A DNA stretch of 64,000 nt from Curtobacterium sp. TC1 (lineage in GTDB: Bacteria; Actinomycetota; Actinomycetes; Actinomycetales; Microbacteriaceae). The position numbers were made by a program, and so were the translations under genes. The stretch lies in NCBI RefSeq assembly GCF_019844075.1, contig NZ_CP081964.1, positions 62,001-126,000 on the forward strand. Direction: 5' to 3'. This document shows positions 50,154-58,895 of the stretch, piece by piece (the stretch's first letter is position 1; each line of letters starts with the position of its first letter). The notes beneath the pieces were generated by a model. It saw nothing but the letters and a program-made list of their open reading frames with translations, was not told the DNA's origin and searched no databases.

Positions 50154-51667
50154 CGCACCCCCGCCTGGTGGTCGGTTCCGGCGGACGGACGGGAGGCCCC
50201 CAGCAGGTCCGCCTCGACCGGCACGTCGTACACGGCGCGGCTCCGACCCCGTCGCCAGGGTCGTCGACGTGTGGCCACCAGGAACGCGACCACCACCGCG
50301 GCGACCGACCCGACGGCGATGGCGACGGCCGGCCAGCGGGGCGACGCTGCCTCGACTCCGAGGTAGGTGAGCAGGACGGCGGTGAGCAGGACCCCGGTCG
50401 TGACGGCGACGACCGCGACCCCCGCCGTCAACTCGCCGATGCGCCGCAGGAACACCGGTGCCGCGAAGCACGTCAGGGCGTAGGCGGCGATGTACCCGAG
50501 GGCGGCGACGACGAGCTCGGCCTCCATCAGGGTCCAGGTCGGGATGCCACTCGCCAGCCCCAGGACCGGCAGGACCGTGAGCACGCCGCAGGCGACCGCG
50601 CCGGCGAAGAACGGCGTCCGGAAGCGCGGGGACGCCCGGCCGAGCACGCGGGGGAGCACACCCTCGCGGCCCATCGCGAACAGGACCCGCACGAGCGCCG
50701 TCGTCGAGGCGATCGCGCACGCCGCGAACGACGCCGCGATCCCGATGTCGAGCGCCCACCCGATCCACTGCATGCCGAAGGCGTTCGCCAGTTCGTTGAC
50801 GGGCGAGGCGCTCGACGCGAGGTCGGCTCCCATGGCCGCGAACCCCATCTGCTGGGCCGCAGCGCTGACGACGTAGAGCGCCCCGGCGACCAGGACGGTC
50901 CACGAGATCGCGCGGGGGATCGCCTGGAACGGGCGCCGGGCCTCCACGCCGAGCACGGACGCGCTCTCGAACCCGACGAACGCGGTCACGGCGAGGGCGG
51001 TACCGACCGCGAACGACGCGGGCTGCGTCGGCCCGAGGGCGACGGCGGAGGCGTCGACCGGGTGCAGGCGCGCGACGAGCGCGACGATCAGGACCACGAT
51101 GACCGCCACCGACAGCGACTCGACGAGCAGCGTCAGCCGGGTCGACAACCGGACCCCGAGCGCGATCACCGCGAAGACGGCGGCGCCCATCACCAGCACG
51201 ACGACGATCGTGACCAGGGCGTCGTCGCCGGCGGCCGGGACGAAGCGGGACAGCAGGTAGTCGAGGTAGTACCCGCTGCCGGTGAGCGAGAACATCGCGA
51301 TGAAGCCGTAGCCGAGCAGCAGGGCGGCGCCCGCGACGACCCCGGCGACCGGGCCGAGCCCGAGCGAGACGTAGGTGTAGAGCGAGCCGGTGCCGGCGAC
51401 GCGTCGGACGAACTGGTTCACCGTGCGCCCGACCAGGAACGACAGCGCCATCGCGGCCAGGAGCGACCACGTGGCACCCTGCCCCGCGACCGTCGCGACG
51501 AGGACCGGGATGGTGGTCGCGGCGGCGGACGGTGCCACGGCGGACACCGACTGCGCGAGGACGTCGACCGGGCCGATGCTCCGCCGGGACAACCCGTCGA
51601 CGGGGGAGCGCGTGCCGATGCCGGGCACCCGTGGCGGGTCGGCGATGGCTCGGTCGAGCGCGGTCAT
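50150..51667 (-). CDS. APC-family amino acid/amine permease
   Basis: The 505-residue protein has about 12-13 membrane helices and APC features: 'SVSAVAPSAAATTIPVLVA', 'VRRVAGTGSLYTYVSLGLGPVAGVVAG', 'VTAFVGFESASVLGVEARRPFQAIPRAI' (the Glu of the FE motif) and 'FAMGREGVLPRVLG'. Together with the divergent APC gene and the amine oxidase it probably imports an amine or amino acid. It is the first gene of the pair with the IclR regulator. Confidence 0.88.
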   Translation of the reverse strand: MTALDRAIADPPRVPGIGTRSPVDGLSRRSIGPVDVLAQSVSAVAPSAAATTIPVLVATVAGQGATWSLLAAMALSFLVGRTVNQFVRRVAGTGSLYTYVSLGLGPVAGVVAGAALLLGYGFIAMFSLTGSGYYLDYLLSRFVPAAGDDALVTIVVVLVMGAAVFAVIALGVRLSTRLTLLVESLSVAVIVVLIVALVARLHPVDASAVALGPTQPASFAVGTALAVTAFVGFESASVLGVEARRPFQAIPRAISWTVLVAGALYVVSAAAQQMGFAAMGADLASSASPVNELANAFGMQWIGWALDIGIAASFAACAIASTTALVRVLFAMGREGVLPRVLGRASPRFRTPFFAGAVACGVLTVLPVLGLASGIPTWTLMEAELVVAALGYIAAYALTCFAAPVFLRRIGELTAGVAVVAVTTGVLLTAVLLTYLGVEAASPRWPAVAIAVGSVAAVVVAFLVATRRRPWRRGRSRAVYDVPVEADLLGASRPSAGTDHQAGVR

Positions 51668-51722
51668 GCGGCAACCGTAGGGCTGTGCCGTTGCGCCCGT
51701 GTCTCCGTGGTGTTTCGGCGGT

Positions 51723-51740
51723 GTCTCGTGCAAATGAGAC
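51723..51740. promoter_or_regulatory. Inverted repeat between the two permease genes
   Basis: GTCTC and GAGAC flank an 8-base A+T-rich centre (GTCTCGTGCAAATGAGAC). It lies in the 208-base divergent region and is a candidate site for the IclR regulator. Confidence 0.4.
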
Positions 51741-51875
51741 GTCCCCGGCGAGCACGTCCCATTCGGCGGCGACAGGGCTTCACGCCGGTGGAACGGCACC
51801 GCAACGGCGGCACGGGACCGTGGTCTCACCCAGCACCACCACCTGCGTCCCACCCACCCGAACCGGAAGGCCACG

Positions 51876-53369
51876 ATGTCCAGCATCACGAAGGACCCCG
51901 CGTCACTCGGAGCCGCACCCGCGCCGCAGCGGACCATGCGCGGCTCGCTCGGCGTCACCGCGATCGTGTTCATGGTCGTCGCGGCCGCCGCCCCGCTCAC
52001 CGTCGTCGGCGGCGCCGCCCCGCTCGGCATGCTGCTCGGCAACGGCGTCGGGTTCCCGTCGCTCTACGCCGCGTCGGCCGTCGTGCTGCTGCTCTTCTCG
52101 GTGGGTCTGGCCGCGATGACCCGGCACGTGCCGCGGCCCGGCGCGTTCTTCACCTTCGTGGGGCACGGGCTCGGTCGTCCGGCCGGAGCGGGCGCCGCGG
52201 CCCTGGCGCTGCTGACGTACACGACCATCCAGGTCAGCGTGCACGGCTACATCGGGTACCTGCTCGGCGTCACCGTCACGGGCCTGGGCGGACCGGACAT
52301 CCCCTGGTACGTCTGGTCCCTGGTCGTCGTGGCCCTGGTCGGGATGCTCGGCTACCGGCACATCGACCTGTCGAGCAAGGTGCTCGGCGTGATGCTCGTC
52401 GGCGAGGTCGGCATCGTGCTCGTCCTGGTCGCGGCGATCGTGTTCCGCGGCGGGGCCGACGGCCTGTCCCTCGCACCGTTCGAGCCGACGCAGATCATGT
52501 CCGGCTCGCCGGGCGTCGGGCTGATGTTCGCCATCGCGGCGTTCATCGGGTTCGAGGCCACCGCGATCTTCCGCGACGAGGCGAAGGACCCGGAGCGGAC
52601 CATCCCGCGTGCGACGTACACGGCCGTGATCGGCATCGGCGTCTTCTACACGCTCGCGTCGTGGGGGCTCGTGATGGCCTGGGGCCCGGACGGCATCCTC
52701 GCCGAGGTCGCGAAGGACCCGGGCTCGCTCATCCTCACCACCGCGGCGCAGTACATCGGCAGCGCGGGGGAGGCCGTGCTCAACGTGCTCCTGCTGACGA
52801 GCATGTTCGCCTGCGTCCTGTCGTTCCACAACGTCATCACCCGCTACCAGCACTCGATGGCGAACGCGTCGCTGCTGCCCGGCCGGCTCGGCGACGTGCA
52901 CCGGAAGCACGCGTCCCCGCACACCTCGAGCCTGGTGCAGACCGTCACCGCCGCCGTCCTCATGGTCCTGTTCGCGGTGCTCGGCCTCGACCCGGTGCTG
53001 CAGGTGTTCAGCTGGTTCGCCGGCGTCGCCACCCTCGGCGTCGCGATCCTGATGGCCGCGACGAGCCTCGCCGTGATCGTGTACTTCCGCCGCAACCCGG
53101 GCGACCGGCGGGTGTGGAACACCGTGGTCGCACCGGTCCTCGGGTTCCTCGGCCTCGTCGCCGCCGCCGTCCTGATCTGGGTGAACTTCCCGACCCTGGT
53201 GGGTGACGTCGATGCATCGGGCGCGAGCGTCTTCGGCGTCGTGAGCATCGTGCTCACCGGCCTGGTCGTGGTCGTCCCCGTCATCGGCGTGGTGCAGGCG
53301 GTCGTGCTGCGACGCCGCAGCCGGAGCCGCTACGAGCAGATGCTCGACCGTCTCGCCACCGAGAGCTGA
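51876..53369 (+). CDS. APC-family permease next to amine oxidase
   Basis: The 497-residue protein has 12 membrane helices and APC motifs: 'IVFMVVAAAAPLTVVGGAAPLGM', 'RPGAFFTFVGHGLGRPAGAGAAALALL' and 'IAAFIGFEATAIFRDEAKDPERTIPRATY'. It differs clearly from the permease on the other strand. The copper amine oxidase gene follows 80 bases downstream, so it most likely imports the amine that this enzyme oxidises. Confidence 0.9.
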   Translation: MSSITKDPASLGAAPAPQRTMRGSLGVTAIVFMVVAAAAPLTVVGGAAPLGMLLGNGVGFPSLYAASAVVLLLFSVGLAAMTRHVPRPGAFFTFVGHGLGRPAGAGAAALALLTYTTIQVSVHGYIGYLLGVTVTGLGGPDIPWYVWSLVVVALVGMLGYRHIDLSSKVLGVMLVGEVGIVLVLVAAIVFRGGADGLSLAPFEPTQIMSGSPGVGLMFAIAAFIGFEATAIFRDEAKDPERTIPRATYTAVIGIGVFYTLASWGLVMAWGPDGILAEVAKDPGSLILTTAAQYIGSAGEAVLNVLLLTSMFACVLSFHNVITRYQHSMANASLLPGRLGDVHRKHASPHTSSLVQTVTAAVLMVLFAVLGLDPVLQVFSWFAGVATLGVAILMAATSLAVIVYFRRNPGDRRVWNTVVAPVLGFLGLVAAAVLIWVNFPTLVGDVDASGASVFGVVSIVLTGLVVVVPVIGVVQAVVLRRRSRSRYEQMLDRLATES

Positions 53370-53449
53370 CCCGCCGGGCGCACCGCGCGCCTCCCGGCCG
53401 AACCGACCAGACCCCACGCACGACGCAACGCGCAAGGAGCACCACGCAC

Positions 53450-55483
53450 ATGACGATCACCGACCCGACCACCGCGACCACCGACGCAGCCACCACCACG
53501 CACCCGCTCGGCAGCCTGACCCCCGAGGAGTTCACCGCCGTCCGCGACCTCGTCACGGCGCAGCCGGACTGGACCGACACCACCCGCTTCGCGTACGTCG
53601 GCCTCGAGGAACCGCACAAGCAGGAGGTCCTGGCGTGGCAGGCCGGCGACGGCCCCCTGCCGGACCGGACGGCACGCGTGATGCTGCTCGACATGGCGAC
53701 CGGCCGATCCACGGACCGCGTCGTGTCGATCACCACCGGCACGGTGCTGCGGACCGACGTGCTCGACGGATCCCGCGGTCAGTTGCCCGTCCTGATCGAG
53801 GAGTTCGACGCCGTCGGCGAGATCGCCGGCGCGGACGAGCGCTGGGTCGCCGCCCTGGCGAAGCGCGGCCTGTCCGTCGACGAGGTCAAGTGCGTGCCGC
53901 TCTCGGCTGGCTACTACGACTACCCGGAGGAGCAGGGGTGGCGCATCCTGCGCGTGCTCGCGTTCCAGCAGGACCACCCGGCCGACCACGTGTGGGCGCA
54001 CCCCGTCGACGGTCTGTCGGCGTACGTCGACGCCGCGAACCGGGCCGTCACGCGGATCGTGGACGTGGCGGAGATGCCCGTACCGACGACCTCGGGCAAC
54101 TTCGACGACCCCGCGGTGCAGGGCGAACCGCTCGACCTCAAGCCGATCGTCATCACCCAGCCCGAGGGGCCGTCGTTCCGCGTCGACGGCGAGTTCGTCG
54201 AGTGGGCGAACTGGCGGTTCCAGGTCGGCTTCGACGCCCGCGAGGGACTGGTGCTCCGCCAGCTGTCGTGGCAGGACGGCGAGCGGCTGCGCCCGATCGT
54301 GTACCGGGCGTCGATCGACGAGATGCTCGTGCCGTACGGCGACCCGTCTCCGGTGCGGTTCTGGCAGAACTACTTCGACACCGGCGAGTACCTGTTCGGT
54401 CGGTTCACGAACTCGCTGGAGCTCGGCTGCGACTGCGTCGGTGAGATCCAGTACTTCGACGCCGTCCTGGCCGACGAGCTCGGCAACCCGCAGACCATCC
54501 GCAACGGCATCTGCATGCACGAGGAGGACTTCGGCACGCTCTGGAAGCACGGCGACATCTACACCGGTTCGCAGGAGGTCCGTCGATCCCGTCGCCTGGT
54601 GATCTCGTTCTTCACCACCGTCGGCAACTACGACTACGGCTTCTACTGGTACCTGTACCTGGACGGCACGATCGAGTGCGAGGCGAAGCTCACCGGCGTG
54701 CTGTTCACGAGCTCGTACCCGGGGCGCTCCGCCGACGGCGACGACTACCCGTACGCCTCCGAGGTCGCCCCCGGCCTCGGTGCCCCGTACCACCAGCACC
54801 TGTTCTCGGCGCGACTCGACATGATGGTCGACGGACTGTCGAACGCCGTGGACGAGGTCGACGCGGTCCGGGTGCCGGTCGGACCGGGCAACGAGCACGG
54901 CAACGCGTTCACGAAGTCGGTGACCCGCATCGCATCGGAGTCGACGTCCGGCCGTCTCGCCGATGCCTCCAAGGCCCGCACGTGGTTCGTCTCGAACACC
55001 GAGGAGCGCAACCACCTCGACCGCCCCACCGGCTACGTGCTGTACCCGCAGGACGCCCCGGTGCTGCTCGCCGACGACTCGTCCTCGGTCGCGGCCCGTG
55101 CCGAGTTCGCCCGCAAGCACCTGTACGTCACGCAGTACGACCCGGCGGAGCGCTTCGCGGCCGGTGACTTCGTGCACCAGAACCCCGGCGGCGACGGCGT
55201 GGCCCGGTACGTCGAGGGGGACCGATCGCTCGACGGCGAGGACATCGTGCTCTGGCACACCTTCGGCCCGACGCACTTCCCGCGACCCGAGGACTGGCCC
55301 GTCATGCCGGTCGACTACGCCAAGTTCACGCTCAAGCCGTACGGCTTCTTCCCGCGGAACCCGGCCCTCAACGTGCCGGCGGCCATCGGGGCCACCGCGG
55401 CGTCGCACTGTTCGCACCACGCGTCCGGTGGCGTCGAGGCAGCGCACGACGCCGTCGCGCACGACCACGGGCACGGACACTGA
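53450..55483 (+). CDS. Copper-containing primary amine oxidase
   Basis: The enzyme turns a primary amine, water and oxygen into aldehyde, ammonia and peroxide. The 677-residue protein has two N-terminal CAO domains and the large catalytic beta domain. Tyr394 in GNYDY is the residue that becomes topaquinone. Asp310 (YFDTGEY) is the catalytic base. Copper ligands are His448, His450 (HQHLF) and His609 (GPTHFPRPED). There is no signal peptide, so it is cytoplasmic, as in Arthrobacter. The last 30 residues hold many His (HCSHH, HDHGHGH), which may hold copper. The ribosome site AAGGAG is strong. Confidence 0.94.
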   Translation: MTITDPTTATTDAATTTHPLGSLTPEEFTAVRDLVTAQPDWTDTTRFAYVGLEEPHKQEVLAWQAGDGPLPDRTARVMLLDMATGRSTDRVVSITTGTVLRTDVLDGSRGQLPVLIEEFDAVGEIAGADERWVAALAKRGLSVDEVKCVPLSAGYYDYPEEQGWRILRVLAFQQDHPADHVWAHPVDGLSAYVDAANRAVTRIVDVAEMPVPTTSGNFDDPAVQGEPLDLKPIVITQPEGPSFRVDGEFVEWANWRFQVGFDAREGLVLRQLSWQDGERLRPIVYRASIDEMLVPYGDPSPVRFWQNYFDTGEYLFGRFTNSLELGCDCVGEIQYFDAVLADELGNPQTIRNGICMHEEDFGTLWKHGDIYTGSQEVRRSRRLVISFFTTVGNYDYGFYWYLYLDGTIECEAKLTGVLFTSSYPGRSADGDDYPYASEVAPGLGAPYHQHLFSARLDMMVDGLSNAVDEVDAVRVPVGPGNEHGNAFTKSVTRIASESTSGRLADASKARTWFVSNTEERNHLDRPTGYVLYPQDAPVLLADDSSSVAARAEFARKHLYVTQYDPAERFAAGDFVHQNPGGDGVARYVEGDRSLDGEDIVLWHTFGPTHFPRPEDWPVMPVDYAKFTLKPYGFFPRNPALNVPAAIGATAASHCSHHASGGVEAAHDAVAHDHGHGH

Positions 55484-55484
55484 C

Positions 55485-56084
55485 GTGACCGACCTGCTCG
55501 GGCTCGCCGCGATCGTGCCGGCGTCCGCCGGAGCCTGCTGCACGGTCGGGGCGTGGCGCCCCGGCCGTGCGGTCGACGTGGTGGCAGCGGTCGTGATGGT
55601 GGCCGCGATGGTGGACGGGGCCTTCGCGCCCCGAGTCCTGCCCGGCGTGCTCTGGTTCGTGGTGCTCGCGCTGCTCGCCGTGGTGGTCGCCATGGTGCAC
55701 CGCGTGCAGAGCGCGTCCGGTGCGTCGGGTGCGTCCGGTTCGGACGGGAGGCCCGGGTCGGCTCCGGTGGTCCGCGTCGCGACGGCGCACGGTCGGTTCG
55801 GGCGGTTGCACGCCGCGCTCGGGCTGCTGGTGATGGGCGCGCTGGGGGTCGGCATGGCGCACGACCCCGGCATGCCCGGCATGACGGGTGTCGGCATGCA
55901 CGGACACGGTGGCGCCGTCGCCGTGACGTGGCAGGTCGTCCTCGGCGGCCTGACCACCGGCTACCTGCTGCTCACCGCCCACATGGTGCGGGACGGCATC
56001 CGGCGTCGCGCTCGGGCTCTCCCCGTCGTCGAGACGCTCGCCATGGGGATCGCGGTCGCGGTCATGGCCACGGCGATGGTCTGA
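55485..56084 (+). CDS. His/Met-rich membrane protein after the amine oxidase
   Basis: GTG 55485 lies one base after the amine oxidase stop. The 199-residue protein has about five membrane helices and a loop 'HDPGMPGMTGVGMHGHGG' rich in Met and His, as in copper-binding proteins. It resembles the DUF5134 type of actinobacterial membrane proteins (uncertain). A role in copper supply to the oxidase is suggested by position and loop. Confidence 0.7.
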   Translation: MTDLLGLAAIVPASAGACCTVGAWRPGRAVDVVAAVVMVAAMVDGAFAPRVLPGVLWFVVLALLAVVVAMVHRVQSASGASGASGSDGRPGSAPVVRVATAHGRFGRLHAALGLLVMGALGVGMAHDPGMPGMTGVGMHGHGGAVAVTWQVVLGGLTTGYLLLTAHMVRDGIRRRARALPVVETLAMGIAVAVMATAMV

Positions 56085-56085
56085 C

Positions 56086-56113
56086 GCTGTCGGCTGTCGG
56101 CTGTCGGCTGTCG
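56086..56113. repeat. Four tandem copies of a 7-mer
   Basis: GCTGTCG is repeated four times directly after the membrane-protein stop codon. The role is unknown. Confidence 0.9.
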
Positions 56114-56255
56114 ACTGCTGGCTTCGCTCGCGACGTGAACGGTTCGGCGCGCGAAACGTACATTCCCCGAATCGTTCGTTGCGGAGAACGTTCACGTTGT
56201 GAAACAGTTCTCACGTCCGCAGGGGACGAACGGCCGCAGAAGGGCGGGATCAGAC

Positions 56256-56438
56256 ATGCACAGCACGTACTCCGGGATGCCTCGGGCGGCACGGATCGGC
56301 GGCAGCCACACCCGCATCGGTCTGACCGACCCCGCCGTCATCGACGCCTACGTCGAGCGCCGCATCGAGGACCCGTCGCTGCTCGCCGCGCGCGCCGAGC
56401 CGGCGTACGCCGACTTCTTCACCGTCCCCGCCGCGTAG
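56256..56438 (+). CDS. Small conserved protein of the MarR cassette (copy 2)
   Basis: This 60-residue protein contains IGLTDPAVIDAYVERRIEDP and ends YADFFTVPAA. It is homologous to the protein at 17155-17334. A MarR gene follows 18 bases downstream, as in copy 1. ATG 56256 was chosen by comparison with copy 1; a GTG at 56199 would add 19 residues. The function is unknown. Confidence 0.75.
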   Translation: MHSTYSGMPRAARIGGSHTRIGLTDPAVIDAYVERRIEDPSLLAARAEPAYADFFTVPAA

Positions 56439-56456
56439 CAAGGAGCGCATGATCGC

Positions 56457-56993
56457 ATGCCGTTGACCGTCGTCCGTCGAGAACACGTCCACCTCTACGC
56501 CCGCGAGCCCCGGTCCGAGGCCGCGAAGACCGCCGTCGACGCACTGCTGCGCCTCCAGCACGCCGAGGAGCAGCAGGTCGAGTCGGCGCGCATCGAGAGC
56601 GGCCTGAGCAAGAACGAGTCACTGGCGATCCGGTACATGCTGCAGGCGCACCGGGACGGCCGGACCATGGGGCCGAAGGACCTCGCCGTCATGCTGACGG
56701 TGTCGAACGCCTCGGTCACGAAACTCGTCGACTCGCTCGTCGACAAGGGACTCCTCGTCCGCACCGCCCACCCGACCGATCGACGAGCGCAGGTCCTCGA
56801 GCCCACCGACCTCGCCGCCGAGAAGATCGACGCCTCGTACGCCCGCTTCCACGAAGCCGTGGTCGAGGTCCTCGACAACCTGTCCGACGCGGACAACGCC
56901 GTCCTCGCGGAGTCGCTGACGAAGATCAGCGACGCCCTCGCCGAGGGGCTGCCCGTGCCGGTGGACGAGTACACGGTCGACGACCGGGGCTGA
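56457..56993 (+). CDS. MarR-family regulator (copy 2)
   Basis: This 178-residue protein starts 'MPLTVVRREHVHLYAREPR' and has the MarR winged helix 'MGPKDLAVMLTVSNASVTKLVDSLVDKGLLVR' with 'HPTDRRAQ'. It is a clear paralogue of the protein at 16592-17113, including the unusual N-terminal block of 20 residues. AAGGAG precedes the ATG. Here the cassette has a normal high-G+C context, so this may be the original copy. Confidence 0.87.
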   Translation: MPLTVVRREHVHLYAREPRSEAAKTAVDALLRLQHAEEQQVESARIESGLSKNESLAIRYMLQAHRDGRTMGPKDLAVMLTVSNASVTKLVDSLVDKGLLVRTAHPTDRRAQVLEPTDLAAEKIDASYARFHEAVVEVLDNLSDADNAVLAESLTKISDALAEGLPVPVDEYTVDDRG

Positions 56994-57064
56994 CGCGGTG
57001 CGGCCTGGCCACGGGCCTCCAGTCCGGGGGTGGCGCTAAAACCTTCCAGCGGTAAGTTGGGTGC

Positions 57065-57679
57065 ATGACGCACCCCGCCGACGACGACGCGGCCCCGCCG
57101 CGACGCGGCGGGTACCGCAAGGGTGCCGAGCGCCGGACCCAGATCCTCGACGAGATGATCCGGATGGTCGCCGAACAGGGCGTCGACGCATCGTCACTGC
57201 GGTCCGTGGCCGAGGCCCTCGGGATCACCCACGCCGCGCTGCGCCACTACTTCCCGAGCCGCGACGAACTGCTGCTCGCCGTCTACCGCGAGCACGAGGT
57301 GCGCGAGCAGGGTGCGCCCGACCGGTTGAAGTCGGCGATCGGGGACATGCGCGACAGTGCCTCGCGCAACCGCGCGGTGCCGGGGCTCGTGCAGCTGTAC
57401 ACGACGCTCGCGGCCGACGCCGTGCAGGAGGGGCACCCCGCGACCCGTGACTTCATGCGGGAACGGTTCACGCGGCTCCGGGCTGACCTGGCCGCGCTGA
57501 TCGAGGCGGACCAGGTGGCGGGGCGGATCCGCGCCGACCTGGACCCGGTCGACCTCGCGAGCTTGAGCATCGCGGCGTCCGACGGGCTGCAGGTGCAGTG
57601 GCTGCTCGACCCCGAGGCCGTCGACGGTGAGAAGGTGCTGCGGTTGCTCGAGCAGATCGTGCCCGCGCCGCCGGAGTGA
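57065..57679 (+). CDS. TetR-family regulator
   Basis: The 204-residue protein has the TetR helix-turn-helix ('AEQGVDASSLRSVAEALGITHAALRHYFPSRDELLLAVY') and a TetR_C ligand domain ('DFMRERFTRLRADLAALIEADQ', 'ASDGLQVQWLLDPEAVD'), a layout often seen next to sugar-catabolic genes. It is convergent with the Gfo/Idh gene, separated by a long hairpin. An AAAACC element lies both before its start and in front of the sugar isomerase gene (near 59795), so it may control that operon. Confidence 0.87.
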   Translation: MTHPADDDAAPPRRGGYRKGAERRTQILDEMIRMVAEQGVDASSLRSVAEALGITHAALRHYFPSRDELLLAVYREHEVREQGAPDRLKSAIGDMRDSASRNRAVPGLVQLYTTLAADAVQEGHPATRDFMRERFTRLRADLAALIEADQVAGRIRADLDPVDLASLSIAASDGLQVQWLLDPEAVDGEKVLRLLEQIVPAPPE

Positions 57680-57717
57680 GGCCGGTGCTTCGTGCGCGCG
57701 CTTCGTGAGCGCGCTTC

Positions 57718-57768
57718 GTGAGCAGAAATGGTCGGGTCCCGTACGGGTACCTGACCATTTCTGCTCAC
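57718..57768. terminator. Long perfect hairpin between convergent genes
   Basis: GTGAGCAGAAATGGTC (57718-57733) pairs perfectly with 57753-57768. The loop holds another palindrome, CCCGTACGGG (57738-57747). It is placed between convergent genes and can serve as a two-way terminator. It follows a 13-base tandem repeat (CGCGCTTCGTGAG). The shape also fits a repetitive extragenic palindrome. Confidence 0.6.
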
Positions 57769-57791
57769 CAAGTGGTGCGCGTGGTGCGCGC

Positions 57792-58895
57792 CTACGCCGT
57801 CAGGACCGCGGCCGCGGGGTCGAAGTCCTCGGGCAGCGGCGGGATGGCGTCCACGGTCGACGTGATGTCGACGGCCGACCCCGACGCGGCGGCGTCCCGG
57901 ATGCCGAGCAGCACGTCGAGGACGTGCAGCGCGACCGCACCCGAGGCACGCTCGGGACGGTCCTCGGCGATGGCCCGGGCGAGCTCGACGACGCCGGTGC
58001 CGCGACCCCACGTGGAGCCGACCGCCTCGAGCGTCTCGGGCTCGTCCTGCCCGTAGCGCCACAGCTGGGACGGACCCTCGAACGTGTTCGGGTCCGGCAG
58101 CGAGATCGTGCCGAGCGTGCCGTTGATCTCGACGAAGCCCATGCGGGGCAGCGCGTGCTGGAACGAGAACGTCGACTGGGCGGACTGTCCACCGGCGAAC
58201 TCGATCAGCGCGGCGTGGTGCGTGGGGACCTCGACCGGGAACGTCTCGCCGGCACGGGGTCCGGACGCGATCGTACGACGGTCGAGCGACTTCGAGGACA
58301 CTGCCTGCACGCGCGACGCGGTGCCGAACGCGTGCACGAGCGTGGTCACGTAGTACGGACCCATGTCGAACAGCGGACCGGCACCCTGGGCGAACAGGAA
58401 GTCCGGGTTCGGGTGCCACGCCTCCGGGCCGGGGACGTGGAACAGCGTGGTGGCGGAGAGCGGCTCGCCGATGTCGCCACGGGCGATGGCACGCAGGGCC
58501 GTCTGGATGCCCGCACCGAGCACGGTGTCCGGTGCCGTCGCGACGCGCAGGCCCTTGGCCTTCGCGGACTCGAGGACCGCTGCGGCCGACGCGTGGTCGG
58601 TCGCGATCGGCTTCTCGCTCCACACGTGCTTGCCGGCGTCGATGATCTGCTGGTCGACCTCGGCGTGCGCCGCCGGGATCGTCAGGTTGATCACGATGCT
58701 GACGTCGTCACGGGCGAGGAGCTCCTCGACCGTGCCGGACGCTGCGACGCCGTACTCCGCGGCCTGGGCGGCTGCGCGGTCGAGCAGCACGTCGGCGACG
58801 AAGCGGACCTCGACGTCGGCGAACTTGGTCAGGTTCTCCAGGTACTGCGTGGAGATGTTGCCGGCACCGATGATGCCGAGACCGACACGGCTCAC
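57792..58895 (-). CDS. Gfo/Idh/MocA-family oxidoreductase
   Basis: The 367-residue enzyme has a Rossmann domain with GIIGAGNIS (residues 7-15) and the family motif EKPIA, in which Lys is catalytic, then a C-terminal alpha/beta domain ('GAGPLFDMGPYYVTTLVHAFG' with the conserved Asp and Tyr-Tyr). It oxidises or reduces a sugar or cyclitol with NAD(P). GTG 58895 overlaps the stop of the sugar isomerase gene (GTGA), so it is the second gene of a two-gene operon. Confidence 0.9.
   Translation of the reverse strand: MSRVGLGIIGAGNISTQYLENLTKFADVEVRFVADVLLDRAAAQAAEYGVAASGTVEELLARDDVSIVINLTIPAAHAEVDQQIIDAGKHVWSEKPIATDHASAAAVLESAKAKGLRVATAPDTVLGAGIQTALRAIARGDIGEPLSATTLFHVPGPEAWHPNPDFLFAQGAGPLFDMGPYYVTTLVHAFGTASRVQAVSSKSLDRRTIASGPRAGETFPVEVPTHHAALIEFAGGQSAQSTFSFQHALPRMGFVEINGTLGTISLPDPNTFEGPSQLWRYGQDEPETLEAVGSTWGRGTGVVELARAIAEDRPERASGAVALHVLDVLLGIRDAAASGSAVDITSTVDAIPPLPEDFDPAAAVLTA

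Noticed and set aside
49503..51755. Single 750-codon minus-strand frame
   Set aside because: Only the last 216 codons (IclR) are real; the rest is out of frame with the permease gene that overlaps by GTGA.
56086..56113. CRISPR-like repeat
   Set aside because: Only a 7-base tandem repeat with no spacers; no cas genes in the window.
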